NCBI GenBank assembly: GCA_003435055.1
Contig: QUMM01000020.1
Location: 1-58,284, forward strand
Direction: 5' to 3'
Origin: Lachnospiraceae bacterium OF09-6
Lineage (GTDB): Bacteria > Bacillota > Clostridia > Lachnospirales > Lachnospiraceae
Length of the DNA stretch: 58,284 nt
A model generated the notes under the pieces. That model was not told the DNA's origin. It made no database searches and saw only the letters and a program-made list of their open reading frames with translations. Positions 7,682 to 15,880 of this stretch are shown piece after piece. A program made the position numbers and the translations under genes. Numbering within the stretch: position 1 is the first letter of the stretch; each line of letters begins with the position of its first letter.

Positions 7682-8728
7682 CTATACCCGAATAATCTGA
7701 TGACCGGCAGCCTTCACCATACGGTTCATAATCGCCTGTCCCAGATTTGGTGTCTCAAAAGCTTCTGAGAAAATACAGCTCACCTGCTGTTCATCAAACT
7801 CTCGCAAGACCGCGTAAAGATGTCTGGATATGCTCAGTTCATCACTGCGGCTTCCCATGGACTTTACCGCACCGCCACAGTAGCGGTGTCTGGTCTCATC
7901 CGATGCGATCACGCCCGGGCAGTTTCCCTTCTTTAATTCTTCGCAGATACGATCGTTAATATAAGAAATAACGTTTTCTTCTTCTCCTTCTACAATCACC
8001 ATATCTGCCTTTGGTGCATAGTGCTTATAACGCATGCCTGGTGCCTTTGGGCGCTGCTTGCAGTCTGCAGACAACAGTGTCGGGTCAACCTCCACCTGAC
8101 CGACCACTTCCTCCAGCATAGCCTTGTTAATGTATCCCGGTCTCAGGATCGTCGGTACTCCGGTACTTAAATCTACAATGGTGGATTCTACTCCGATGCC
8201 AACGCTTCCGCCATCCAGAATCATCTCTATCTTTCCATCCATGTCATCTGCTACATGCTGTGCCGTAGTCGGACTTGGTCTGCCGGATGTATTGGCGCTT
8301 GGTGCTGCGATGTAACCGCCTCCGGCTTCTATCATCTTCAGTGCTACCGGATGATTCGGCATGCGCACAGCTACTGTATCCAGCCCGCCGGTAGTTCCAT
8401 ATGGCACAATCTCTTTCTTCTGAAAAATCATGGTCAGGGGACCCGGCCAGAACTTATCTGCCAGCTTCACAGCTTCCTCCGGTACCGTCTGTACAATCTT
8501 ATACAAATCCTCCATTCTGGCTATATGTACAATCAGGGGATTGTCAGAAGGTCTTCCCTTTGCTGCATAAATCTTAAATGCAGCCTGTTCATTCAGGGCA
8601 TTCGCTCCAAGGCCATATACAGTCTCTGTCGGAAATGCCACCAGGCCACCTTCTTTCAGAATCTTTCCTGCCTGCGCCATCTCTTTTTCATCTATCTGAT
8701 TCGTCATATCTGCTATGATCGTCTGCAT
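7682..8728 (-). CDS. ywlC: threonylcarbamoyl-AMP synthase (Sua5/YwlC)
   Basis: Makes threonylcarbamoyl-AMP from threonine, bicarbonate and ATP for the tRNA t6A37 modification. 348 residues, the long Sua5 form: the YrdC domain occupies roughly residues 10-200 (LKEGGLVAFPTETVYGLGANA, KGRPSDNPLIVHI, WPGPLTMIFQKK, APSANTSGRPSPT, STIVDLS), followed by a linker and the C-terminal Sua5 Rossmann domain (PGMRYKHYAPKADMVIVEG). Start at 8728 (MQTIIADM) with AGGAAG upstream; an in-frame start at 8773 lacks one. First gene of the four-gene set with ywlE, rpiB and dCMP deaminase. Confidence 0.95.
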   Translation of the reverse strand: MQTIIADMTNQIDEKEMAQAGKILKEGGLVAFPTETVYGLGANALNEQAAFKIYAAKGRPSDNPLIVHIARMEDLYKIVQTVPEEAVKLADKFWPGPLTMIFQKKEIVPYGTTGGLDTVAVRMPNHPVALKMIEAGGGYIAAPSANTSGRPSPTTAQHVADDMDGKIEMILDGGSVGIGVESTIVDLSTGVPTILRPGYINKAMLEEVVGQVEVDPTLLSADCKQRPKAPGMRYKHYAPKADMVIVEGEEENVISYINDRICEELKKGNCPGVIASDETRHRYCGGAVKSMGSRSDELSISRHLYAVLREFDEQQVSCIFSEAFETPNLGQAIMNRMVKAAGHQIIRV

Positions 8729-8804
8729 GAATATTCGCTTCCTTTTTCTATCAATTACTTTTAAGTATACCATTTACAGAAAGGTAACGCAATAGAGGTT
8801 TTCT

Positions 8805-9515
8805 TCAGGCAGTATGTAAAAACTTTTGTACCCCTTCACAAATTGCCTGTGCTATTTTTTCCTGATACACTTCCTTCATCAGCTTTTCTGCTTCTTCTGT
8901 ATTACTTAAGAAACCACATTCCACGATCACAGTGGGAATCTCCGTTTTTCTTAACAGATAATAAGTGTCATTGGCTTTGCCCGCCCTGGGTCTGGCAATC
9001 TCCAGATTCCGATTGAGCGTTTCCTGCAGAATCTCCGCCAGATTTCGTCCTTTTACAGAGGTTTCATAATAAAATACCTGTGGTCCACAGATTGATTCCT
9101 GTGTATAACTGTTCTGATGAATGCTGACTGCCAGATCTGCTTCTGATTCATTTATCAGACTGCATCGCCGCTTCATATCCTGTTGCTTTTTATTCTCTTC
9201 TCCATCATCATATAGTCCCTGATCCGTCTCTCTGGTCATAAGAGTTGAAATCCCTGCCTGTTCCAGCTTTCGCTGCACTTTCCTGGCTATTTCCAGATTA
9301 ATATCCTTTTCCAGTGCTCCATTGATGCCGACTTTTCCAGAATCAAATCCACCGTGTCCGGCATCCACCACTACTTTTCGAACTTTTGCTTCCTGTGAAA
9401 CTGCTGCTGTGGTCTGATGACGCATCTGGCGCATCTGCGCTCCCAGCCTTCCTACATAAAATGCCCCTGCCAGTATCAGCACTGCCATCATCAGTTCCAA
9501 TCGTCTTTTTCCCAT
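8805..9515 (-). CDS. cwlD: N-acetylmuramoyl-L-alanine amidase, CwlD-like
   Basis: Membrane-anchored amidase_3 enzyme that removes peptide side chains from peptidoglycan. In spore formers CwlD starts muramic-lactam formation in the cortex. 236 residues. An N-terminal helix (LMMAVLILAGAFYVGRLG) is followed by the catalytic domain with zinc ligands in VVDAGHGGFDSG (His), GALEKDINLEIA (Glu) and SIHQNS (His), and the catalytic Glu in VIVECGFLSN. ATG 9515 is used rather than GTG 9527. Its ATG directly follows the T tract of the upstream GH18 terminator, and GTGGG in the hairpin arm is the only ribosome-like sequence, so translation may be linked to that structure. Confidence 0.9.
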   Translation of the reverse strand: MGKRRLELMMAVLILAGAFYVGRLGAQMRQMRHQTTAAVSQEAKVRKVVVDAGHGGFDSGKVGINGALEKDINLEIARKVQRKLEQAGISTLMTRETDQGLYDDGEENKKQQDMKRRCSLINESEADLAVSIHQNSYTQESICGPQVFYYETSVKGRNLAEILQETLNRNLEIARPRAGKANDTYYLLRKTEIPTVIVECGFLSNTEEAEKLMKEVYQEKIAQAICEGVQKFLHTA

Positions 9516-9559
9516 AAAAAATCCCACTGCATCATTTTTTACTAATGTATGCAGTGGGA
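9516..9559 (-). terminator. terminator of the GH18 gene, abutting cwlD
   Basis: TCCCACTGCAT (9522-9532) pairs with ATGCAGTGGGA (9549-9559). Minus-strand TTTTTT (9516-9521) follows and is immediately succeeded by the cwlD ATG (9515). Read-through, or a promoter within the loop, would be needed for cwlD expression. Confidence 0.85.
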
Positions 9560-9582
9560 AAGATTTTTAGCAACTTCCAGTT

Positions 9583-11283
9583 CTAACTTATATATTTGGC
9601 AATCAGATCCCATACAGAATCATCTTCCAGACCCAGCTTCCATTCCGCAACACCGCCCAGGTCATAGTTCTTGATCAGTTCCAGCTTCTTGGTCAGCGAC
9701 TCTGTATCTTCCAGCCAGATCTGATATAATTCTCCACTCTCGCCATTAAACTGTGCATAGTTCTGTCCGGTTGTCTCATCCCAGGAGGCTTCCACCTGAT
9801 TATTCTCCAGTGTCTGCTGTGCCTGATTCATACCCATAGCTTCACTTGTCACCGTTGTTGTTCCATCCTCATTGGTTGTGGTGCACCATAATCTGGTATA
9901 GAACGGGATACCACTGACCACCTTCTCCGCTGCCACTTCCTGAAGTGTATTCTGTATACCCTCTTCCTCAAAGGACAGGCTGGCCACGGTTCCTGCTTCC
10001 TCGGAACCGGCATAATGCTCATCATATCCCATAATCATCAAATAATCACACACCTCACCAAGAGCTTTTCGATTATAATGAGCTGTAAAATCCATCGGCA
10101 CAGGTACATCTACTGATAATACGATTCCGTTCTTACGGCACATCACGGACAGTTCCCGCATGAACTGGATGTATCCATCTGCAGCATCTTCTGAGATATT
10201 TTCAAAATCCACATTAATTCCATCAAAACTATACTCTATTGCTGCTGCGATCAGTTGATTTTCGATCTTATTTCTGGCTGATGTACTGTTCATCACTGCT
10301 GTAAAATCAATATTCTCACTGAAATTATCTACCAGTGGCCATACTTCCATATGATTACTGTGTGCCGTATCTACATAATCTGCCAGAGCCAGTGAATCCA
10401 GTGTACCATCATTAGACGCAATACTGAACCAGGTTGGTGAAATCGTATTCACTTTTTTTACATTGGCAATATCATAAATAATATTGTAATTAGCATCCAT
10501 GCTGGTAGTCTGATGCCATACCAGATTAATCTTGTAGTCCTTCTGGATATTCGTATATTCCGGTGCCACAAAATCACTGATGCGTGTCTCGGTTCGTTCT
10601 TTTACCAGACGATCATTCTTTATGTAGCCGATGTATCCATCCTGTGTCAGGATCTTGGTCCAGTCTTCCATCGCTTCCAGAATGCGTACTACTTCATTCT
10701 TCTCCACTTCCCTGAGAATTGGGCTCTTGATTCCGCCCAGGTTTCGCACTTTTCCAGCCTTACGGATACTGGCCACCGTCATATCTCCCCATTCATTGTT
10801 GATTACAATGCGGTCAGGATCATGGAACGTCTCATAGGAAATATCTGTGTACTGCTTTACAAAGTCCAATGCGATGTAGGTCTCTGTGCCGTCAATCAGC
10901 ACAATGTTGTAGTTCAGGCTCTGTGTCTTTCCATCTGCTGTATAACTGTTGCTGCCTGCCGGTATCTGTACGACATCCGTCGGCATGGTATATAGCATCG
11001 TATTGTTCTCCGAATCCCAGTAGAAGTAATCATTCAAAACCTCTTTGACTGCCTGATAATCCACATAGGCTACTTCATTGAGGATCTTTCCTTTATAAGG
11101 AAGTATCTCACTTCCTGCTACAATAGCCGCTTCTCCCTCATGATCCAGTCCAAAATATTCCTGGCTGCTCATAACTTCAGAAGACGGGGTATATTTTTTT
11201 ATCACTCTGGTAAGGAAACCGATTCCTGCTACAATCACAATCAAAAGAACTATTGCCAGAACCGGTGCCGCCTTTTTCTTCAT
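9583..11283 (-). CDS. glycosyl hydrolase family 18 protein with SH3-like domain
   Basis: Secreted or membrane-anchored wall/cortex glycosidase of the YaaH/SleL type, 566 residues. An N-terminal hydrophobic segment (APVLAIVLLIVIVAGIGFL) is followed by two copper-amine-oxidase-N/SH3-like wall-binding regions to about residue 250 (EVVRILEAMEDWTKILTQDGYIGYIKNDRL is an SH3-like strand set). The GH18 barrel follows, with the active-site strand FDGINVDFEN (Glu as acid; the middle Asp of DxxDxDxE reads Asn) and a late LGGVAEWKLGLED strand. Start at 11283 (MKKKAAPVL) with GGAGGAG. Own terminator; upstream of cwlD, which also suggests spore-cortex or wall turnover. Confidence 0.88.
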   Translation of the reverse strand: MKKKAAPVLAIVLLIVIVAGIGFLTRVIKKYTPSSEVMSSQEYFGLDHEGEAAIVAGSEILPYKGKILNEVAYVDYQAVKEVLNDYFYWDSENNTMLYTMPTDVVQIPAGSNSYTADGKTQSLNYNIVLIDGTETYIALDFVKQYTDISYETFHDPDRIVINNEWGDMTVASIRKAGKVRNLGGIKSPILREVEKNEVVRILEAMEDWTKILTQDGYIGYIKNDRLVKERTETRISDFVAPEYTNIQKDYKINLVWHQTTSMDANYNIIYDIANVKKVNTISPTWFSIASNDGTLDSLALADYVDTAHSNHMEVWPLVDNFSENIDFTAVMNSTSARNKIENQLIAAAIEYSFDGINVDFENISEDAADGYIQFMRELSVMCRKNGIVLSVDVPVPMDFTAHYNRKALGEVCDYLMIMGYDEHYAGSEEAGTVASLSFEEEGIQNTLQEVAAEKVVSGIPFYTRLWCTTTNEDGTTTVTSEAMGMNQAQQTLENNQVEASWDETTGQNYAQFNGESGELYQIWLEDTESLTKKLELIKNYDLGGVAEWKLGLEDDSVWDLIAKYIS

Positions 11284-11419
11284 GCTGATACTCCTCCATA
11301 TTTCAATACCTCTTCTGGACAAAAGTATAGCATACTTTGCAGCATACATCTAACAGTTTTCGACTTTTTCAGAAAAACTTTATATAAACTTAAGTTTTCT
11401 GTTCAGGGAATTCCGCTGT

Positions 11420-11722
11420 TTATCTTCTTCCTTTTACGTTATCCTTTCTGATCCGGTCGAATCCAATTCCGCATACCTTCTGATTTCCGTCCAGACGATA
11501 ATCTCTCATATAGTCTGACTCTTCTCTGACGTAATTTGCAATGCCATAGCTGGTGCTGGGTTCTCCGTTCAGCCATAAAGAAAGTCCGGCATTCTGGTAA
11601 CCTTCCAGTTCTTTATACAGGCTGCTTTCCTTCACCTTCTCCCTGCGTCGTTCAAACATCTCTTTTGTATAATACGGTCTTCTGTATTCGATGTTTCCCA
11701 CTTCTTTCTGTCTCTTTTTCAA
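11420..11722 (-). CDS. small charged hypothetical protein
   Basis: 100 residues beginning at TTG with GGTGG upstream. I do not recognise the family. Very basic and Arg/Lys/Tyr-rich at the N-terminus (YRRPYYTKEMFERRREKVKE), with a more ordinary centre (AGLSLWLNGEPSTSYGIANYV) and a basic tail ending KGRR. No signal peptide, membrane helix or Cys motif. It lies upstream of the GH18 gene on the same strand, 136 bases away. The composition looks protein-like, but the start and even the coding status are uncertain. Confidence 0.5.
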   Translation of the reverse strand: MKKRQKEVGNIEYRRPYYTKEMFERRREKVKESSLYKELEGYQNAGLSLWLNGEPSTSYGIANYVREESDYMRDYRLDGNQKVCGIGFDRIRKDNVKGRR

Positions 11723-11831
11723 ACCGATCCACCGGAGATGCTGCCTGTGATATATTTCAGAATATCAGAATACTGTATAATAACCCCTGAAAATTCCCTC
11801 TTAGAAACGGCATGGAAAAAGATTCTTTTAC

Positions 11832-11990
11832 TAAGAGAAGACGTATATTGCGCTATTCAGTTGTAATGTTGTTATCAATAATTGAATTCATGCGAAGACA
11901 ATCGCATGTAAGAAATAGTGTGCAGAAGAATCTGCTGACGTTAAAAAAGCTCCTCCTTCCCTCCGTGTTTATAATATGTGTCTTCTCTTA
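11832..11990 (-). ncRNA. candidate structured small RNA
   Basis: An 18-base closing stem joins 11832-11849 and 11973-11990 (TAAGAGAAGAC-type arms, about two mismatches). Inside are perfect hairpins CATGCGA/TCGCATG (11889-11908) and GCAGA/TCTGC (11922-11935). The minus-strand promoter TTGCAA-17-TATAAT (11997-12025) would start transcription at about 11990, exactly at the 5' base of the closing stem. On this strand a purine-rich GGAGGGAAGGAGG lies in the 5' half, and a T5 run follows shortly after the 3' arm. The arrangement resembles a stand-alone sRNA with paired ends, as in 6S RNA, but I see no 6S-specific sequence and cannot name a family. Confidence 0.55.
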
Positions 11991-11996
11991 TTATTG

Positions 11997-12025
11997 ATTA
12001 TATAGCACACATCTCTGTTTTGCAA
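11997..12025 (-). promoter_or_regulatory. promoter of the candidate small RNA
   Basis: Minus-strand TTGCAA (12020-12025), 17 bases, TATAAT (11997-12002). The expected start point is the outer end of the palindrome arm. Confidence 0.65.
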
Positions 12026-12067
12026 GTGTTTTTATAATAATTTTATAGTGCTCTGCCAGTATTCCAC

Positions 12068-12097
12068 TTTACATTTTTACGCAAAGTAGGATATACT
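12068..12097 (+). promoter_or_regulatory. mecA promoter
   Basis: TTTACA (12068-12073), 18 bases, TATACT (12092-12097), about 60 bases before the mecA ATG. Confidence 0.55.
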
Positions 12098-12158
12098 GTA
12101 AACAGAAAGGTTGCTGTTATCAGTGACCTTTCCAGATATCAGGCAAGGAAGTGATTTC

Positions 12159-12923
12159 ATGAAAATTGAAAGACTGAATGAAAATCAGATACGCTGTACA
12201 CTAACCAGAGAAGATCTGGCTGACCGCAAGCTGAAGCTCAGCGAACTGGCCTATGGTACAGAAAAAGCGAAATCCCTTTTCCGGGAGATGATGCAGCAGG
12301 CCGCTTATGAATGCGGGTTTGAAGCTAACGATATCCCTCTTATGATAGAGGCGATTCCAATGTCTGCCGATTCCATTATCCTGATTATTACCAAAGTAGA
12401 GGATCCTGAGGAACTGGATACCCGCTTTGCCAAATTTTCACAGAGTAATGCATCGGACGACAACAGTGATATCCTGGGTGCACTTTCTGCTATGAAACCG
12501 GAAGGTGCTGATGATATTCTGAATCTGTTTCAGAAAATTCGAGATGCTCACAAGGCATTGACCTCCAGACCCGAAGCTGATGATACGCAGACAGAGGGAT
12601 CGGATACAAAGGAAGAGGATCTCTACGTAGAGTTAAAGAAGATCTATGGTTTCCATCAGCTGGATGATGTGATCCGTGCAGCACATATTCTCCAGGGCAG
12701 TTATACTGGTATGAACTCTCTTTATAAGGATACATCCGATGGAACTTACCATCTGGTTCTGAATAAATCTTCCCATTCCCCGGAAGAATTTAACCGTATC
12801 TGCAATATGATCTCCGAATATGGCACCAGCTTAAAGTATTCTGCCGGAACAGAAAACTATCTGGTGGAACATGGTGAGGTAATTGTACTGGAGAATGCTC
12901 TCCAGAAGCTGGCAGCGATCTGA
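12159..12923 (+). CDS. mecA: adaptor protein MecA
   Basis: Cytosolic adaptor that delivers substrates to the ClpC-ClpP protease. 254 residues. The conserved N-terminal domain begins MKIERLNENQIRCTLTREDLADR, with FREMMQQAAYECGF and PLMIEAIPMSADSIILIITKVEDPEELDTRF. A variable acidic linker (about residues 95-150) precedes the C-terminal ClpC-binding domain (LYVELKKIYGFHQLDDVIRAA...HGEVIVLENALQKL). Start at 12159 with AAGGAAG upstream; the frame also opens earlier without a ribosome site. Monocistronic, with its own promoter and a strong shared terminator. Confidence 0.95.
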   Translation: MKIERLNENQIRCTLTREDLADRKLKLSELAYGTEKAKSLFREMMQQAAYECGFEANDIPLMIEAIPMSADSIILIITKVEDPEELDTRFAKFSQSNASDDNSDILGALSAMKPEGADDILNLFQKIRDAHKALTSRPEADDTQTEGSDTKEEDLYVELKKIYGFHQLDDVIRAAHILQGSYTGMNSLYKDTSDGTYHLVLNKSSHSPEEFNRICNMISEYGTSLKYSAGTENYLVEHGEVIVLENALQKLAAI

Positions 12924-12932
12924 TAACAGAAC

Positions 12933-12967
12933 AAAAGGATTGACGTATAAAACGTCAATCCTTTTTT
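12933..12967. terminator. bidirectional terminator mecA / DUF1858 gene
   Basis: AAAAGGATTGACGT (12933-12946) pairs with ACGTCAATCCTTTT, with T6 on the plus strand and an A run on the left for the minus strand. It sits between the convergent stops at 12923 and 12980. Confidence 0.9.
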
Positions 12968-12979
12968 CTTATCATTCTC

Positions 12980-13189
12980 TTATTTGTCAACGCTTTCCAG
13001 ATATGCATTCAGTCTTGCTACTACAAGATCTACAGGAAGACCGTGTACCATAGATGCCTCTTCCAGAGATTCTGCCTGAGAAGATGGGCATCCTACACAA
13101 TGCATTCCACTTGCCATTAATACACCTGCCATATTTGGATCTAACTGAAGGATTTCGCCAATCAGCATATCTTTATTCACTTTTGCCAT
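12980..13189 (-). CDS. DUF1858 domain protein
   Basis: 69-residue single-domain protein of the DUF1858 family (the domain also forms the N-terminus of some ScdA/hybrid-cluster related proteins). Visible: the MLIGEILQLDPNMAGVLMASGMHCVGCPSSQ segment with the family CxxC (CVGC) preceded by His, which suggests redox or metal chemistry, then a helix-rich C-terminus ending in LESVDK. Perfect GGAGGTAA ribosome site 9 bases before ATG, its own promoter and a shared terminator. Function in the cell is not established. Confidence 0.88.
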   Translation of the reverse strand: MAKVNKDMLIGEILQLDPNMAGVLMASGMHCVGCPSSQAESLEEASMVHGLPVDLVVARLNAYLESVDK

Positions 13190-13268
13190 TTTTATTACCT
13201 CCTGGTATTCTGTATTCTACTTCTGTGTTCTGCCATAATATTACTTAGACGAAACACTCTCGCCCTCG

Positions 13269-13297
13269 ATTATAAAGCCTATTTTCTCTTACGTCAA
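13269..13297 (-). promoter_or_regulatory. promoter of the DUF1858 gene
   Basis: Minus-strand TTGACG (13292-13297), 17 bases, TATAAT (13269-13274). Confidence 0.8.
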
Positions 13298-13331
13298 GGG
13301 GATCCCATGCCGGACAGACACAGTTCTTGCC

Positions 13332-14201
13332 TTAGCTGGGATCTGTTACTCTTACCGTTCTGATAAACGTCCTCATCTTCTCCAGATTGGCCAGTCCGTC
13401 TTTTCGTCCCAGCTGATATACTTCTTCCAGTTTTTCCGGATCGTTTTCTGTTCTGGATATGGTGATTGGTTCACTGGGCCGAATGACCAGGGCCTTTCCG
13501 CATTTTTCCTGTTCCTCCACCTGCCGGAGTTCCTGATTATATATCACATGGCGCTGCTTCATGGCTCTGGCCACTTCCGGATACTTGTGCAGTACTGTTT
13601 TAAAAAGAGGAATCATCTTATTTTTCTTTTTCCGATAGGTCTTATCTCTGGTCAGAATCACGATATTTCGCTCATATCCGATACTGCGAAACCATTCAAT
13701 CGGAATGGAATCTGCAATTCCCCCATCCAGAAGCCGGTAACCATCTACCTCGACAATGTTGGACAAAAGAGGCATGGAAGCCGATGCCCGGAACCATTCC
13801 AGATCTTTGTCTTTTCCGTTGGTACATTTATGATAAACAGCTTTTCCTGTAGTCACATCAGTTCCAACTACATAGAACTCTACCGGATTCTTTTCAAATG
13901 TCTCTGTATCAAAAGGATCCAGCTTTTCCGGGATCTCATGATAGCAAAACTCTGTGCCAAAATAGTCTCCTGTTTTCAGCAGAGAATGGAATCCTGCATA
14001 TCGGGGATCCCGGCCATATTTCTTATTATAACGGATGGTTCTGCCGATCTGCTTTGATTTGTAATTACAGCCAAATACTGCTCCGGCAGAGACTCCTACA
14101 GCTCCGTCCACCCAGATGTTATTCTCCATCATGACATCCAGCACACCTGCTGTATACATGCCACGCATGGCACCGCCTTCCAGTATCAAACCTGTCTTCA
14201 T
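13332..14201 (-). CDS. patatin-like phospholipase family protein
   Basis: Probable lipid acyl hydrolase, 289 residues. The patatin features are complete: oxyanion loop LEGGAMRGMYTAG near the N-terminus, nucleophile elbow GVSAG (Ser about residue 39) and the dyad Asp in LLDGGIADSIP (about residue 170). This matches the YjjU/RssA-type bacterial patatins. It is the last gene of the fatty-acid operon, two bases after the MarR gene, so a role in lipid recycling or acyl-chain supply is a reasonable inference. No signal peptide, so it should act in the cytosol or at the inner face of the membrane. Confidence 0.9.
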   Translation of the reverse strand: MKTGLILEGGAMRGMYTAGVLDVMMENNIWVDGAVGVSAGAVFGCNYKSKQIGRTIRYNKKYGRDPRYAGFHSLLKTGDYFGTEFCYHEIPEKLDPFDTETFEKNPVEFYVVGTDVTTGKAVYHKCTNGKDKDLEWFRASASMPLLSNIVEVDGYRLLDGGIADSIPIEWFRSIGYERNIVILTRDKTYRKKKNKMIPLFKTVLHKYPEVARAMKQRHVIYNQELRQVEEQEKCGKALVIRPSEPITISRTENDPEKLEEVYQLGRKDGLANLEKMRTFIRTVRVTDPS

Positions 14202-14203
14202 AT

Positions 14204-14656
14204 CTACTTACTTCCTTTTCCATATCCTTTAAAGAAATCTGACAGCGCATCCAGTGTCTTCACCAGTACCGGAACTTCTTCATCCGTCAGCTTTTCCATT
14301 ACAGCACTGGTCATCTGACGATGATAATCCGCATGATGCTCATAGGCAGCTACCCCTTTTTCCGTCAGTTTTACAAAAACCACTCTCCGGTCTTCCTCAC
14401 TGCGATGGCGTTCCACATAGTTCTTCTTCACCAGATGGTTGATTGCAGTGGTAAGAGATCCAACAGTTATATTCAGCTTGCGGGCTACTGAGGACATATT
14501 GCTGCCATCCCCCAGACCGATCGCTTCGATGACATGCATATCGTTGTTGGTGATATCCTTGAATTCATCGGTGATGATCGCCTTTTCCTCCAGCACCCAC
14601 ACCTCATTAATCAGATTCACCAGTATATAATTGATCTTTTCTGCTGCGTTATCCAT
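14204..14656 (-). CDS. fabT: MarR-family regulator, probable FabT orthologue
   Basis: Winged-helix repressor, 150 residues from MDNAAEKINY. The wHTH region reads NNDMHVIEAIGLGDGSNMSSVARKLNITVGSLTTAINHLVKKNYVERHRSEEDRRVVFVKLTEKG, with the wing at EEDRRVVFV. In streptococci FabT sits at the head of the fab operon and represses it with acyl-ACP as co-repressor; here a similar regulator lies near the 3' end of the same operon. FabT-type TTTGA-n3-TCAAA boxes stand before fabH. The start at 14656 (GGGAG five bases away) is preferred over 14680 or 14779. The symbol is assigned by context and family, not by proof. Confidence 0.78.
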   Translation of the reverse strand: MDNAAEKINYILVNLINEVWVLEEKAIITDEFKDITNNDMHVIEAIGLGDGSNMSSVARKLNITVGSLTTAINHLVKKNYVERHRSEEDRRVVFVKLTEKGVAAYEHHADYHRQMTSAVMEKLTDEEVPVLVKTLDALSDFFKGYGKGSK

Positions 14657-14798
14657 TCTCTCTCCCATGCGTACTACCATATCTTTCTGAAATTCCTGTT
14701 TGCAATCATTATATCCTCTTTTTCTGTTTTCAGGCAACTGTTTTTCTAAACATTTCAAACTCCATCTCAAAACGGTCAAAGAATGCAGACAGCTCTCC

Positions 14799-15869
14799 TC
14801 ATTCTTCTCCCAGCAGTTCCCTTATGACTTCTTCCACCGTTTGTATTTTCTGTGCCTTCCACGCTTCTGCTCCGCAGAACAGCAGTGCCTCATCCACTTC
14901 ACCTTTTGCCGCATGGATCAGAGCATCTGTGATGCAGTATGGTATCTCTGCCGGCTTGCAGTGTTTCAGACATCCATGACATTTTTCCGGCCGGATCTGT
15001 TCTCCGTTCTGTATCTTTTTCAAAAAAGGATTTAAAATAGCCCGACCAGGCATCCCCACCGGACTTTTTGTGATGACGATGTCTTCTTCTTGCGTCTGAA
15101 GGTAGGTTCTCTTATATCGAATATCTGCATCGCATTCTTCTGTCGTAACGAATCTGGTTGCCACCTGGATGGCATCCACACCAAGGTGGAAGGCATGATC
15201 TGCCTGTTCCCTGCTGCTGATTCCGCCAGCCAGCGCTACCGGAATATATTTTTGTGCCTTTTCGGCAAATTCCTTTACCGTATCCAGGATCCGTTTCACT
15301 TCTTCATCAAAGTTTTTCTTTTTTTCCTGCATATATTCTATCAGCTGCTCCGTGGAAAATCCCAGATGACCGCCAGCCAGTGGTCCTTCTATCACCACCA
15401 GATCCGGCAGCCGATGATATTTTCTGTCCCAGTACTTTAAAATCAGACGGGCAGAACGTTCCGATGAGACAATTGGAGCCAGCGCTGTCTTTGCGTTTTC
15501 TGTAAGAGCCGGTAAATCCATGGGCAGTCCCGCACCGGACACAATCAGATCTGCACCAGCCTGTACTGCTTCTCTGACATAACGCTCATAGTGACGCATG
15601 GCAACCATAATGTTAAATCCAATCACACCTTTCGGTGCAGTCTGTCTGGCTTTTTCATACTCCTGATGCATGGCACGCACATTGGCTTCTTCTGTATTTT
15701 CATCAAAATCCGGTTCACGAAACCCGATCTGTGCCGCAGAGATCATCCCAACGCCACCACATTTTGCCACGGCTCCGGCTAAGTTTCCCAGGCTGATGCC
15801 AATTCCCATGCCACCCTGTAGAATGGATTTTTGCGCAATTCGCTCTCCAATCTTTAACTGTCTGTCCAT
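14799..15869 (-). CDS. nitronate monooxygenase-family flavoprotein
   Basis: FMN-binding TIM-barrel oxidoreductase of the 2-nitropropane dioxygenase / FabK superfamily, 356 residues. Visible: IAQKSILQGGMGIGISLGNLAGAVAKCGGVGMISAAQIG, GFNIMVAM, VSGAGLP, EGPLAGGHLGFS (phosphate/FMN region with the His often catalytic in NMO), VALAGGISS and GVDAIQVATRFVTTEE. It is longer than FabK and has a Cys-rich stretch CHGCLKHC...PYC near residues 305-320 that could hold a metal cluster. It is co-transcribed with true fabK (22717-23655) and may be a second flavin reductase in lipid metabolism. Ribosome site AGGAGAGG. Confidence 0.85.
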   Translation of the reverse strand: MDRQLKIGERIAQKSILQGGMGIGISLGNLAGAVAKCGGVGMISAAQIGFREPDFDENTEEANVRAMHQEYEKARQTAPKGVIGFNIMVAMRHYERYVREAVQAGADLIVSGAGLPMDLPALTENAKTALAPIVSSERSARLILKYWDRKYHRLPDLVVIEGPLAGGHLGFSTEQLIEYMQEKKKNFDEEVKRILDTVKEFAEKAQKYIPVALAGGISSREQADHAFHLGVDAIQVATRFVTTEECDADIRYKRTYLQTQEEDIVITKSPVGMPGRAILNPFLKKIQNGEQIRPEKCHGCLKHCKPAEIPYCITDALIHAAKGEVDEALLFCGAEAWKAQKIQTVEEVIRELLGEE

Positions 15870-15880
15870 ATTCCTCTCCT

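Noticed and set aside
11812..11997. 61-residue ORF on the plus strand
   Set aside because: It lies almost wholly within the palindromic small-RNA candidate, has no ribosome site, and its composition follows the inverted repeat rather than a protein.
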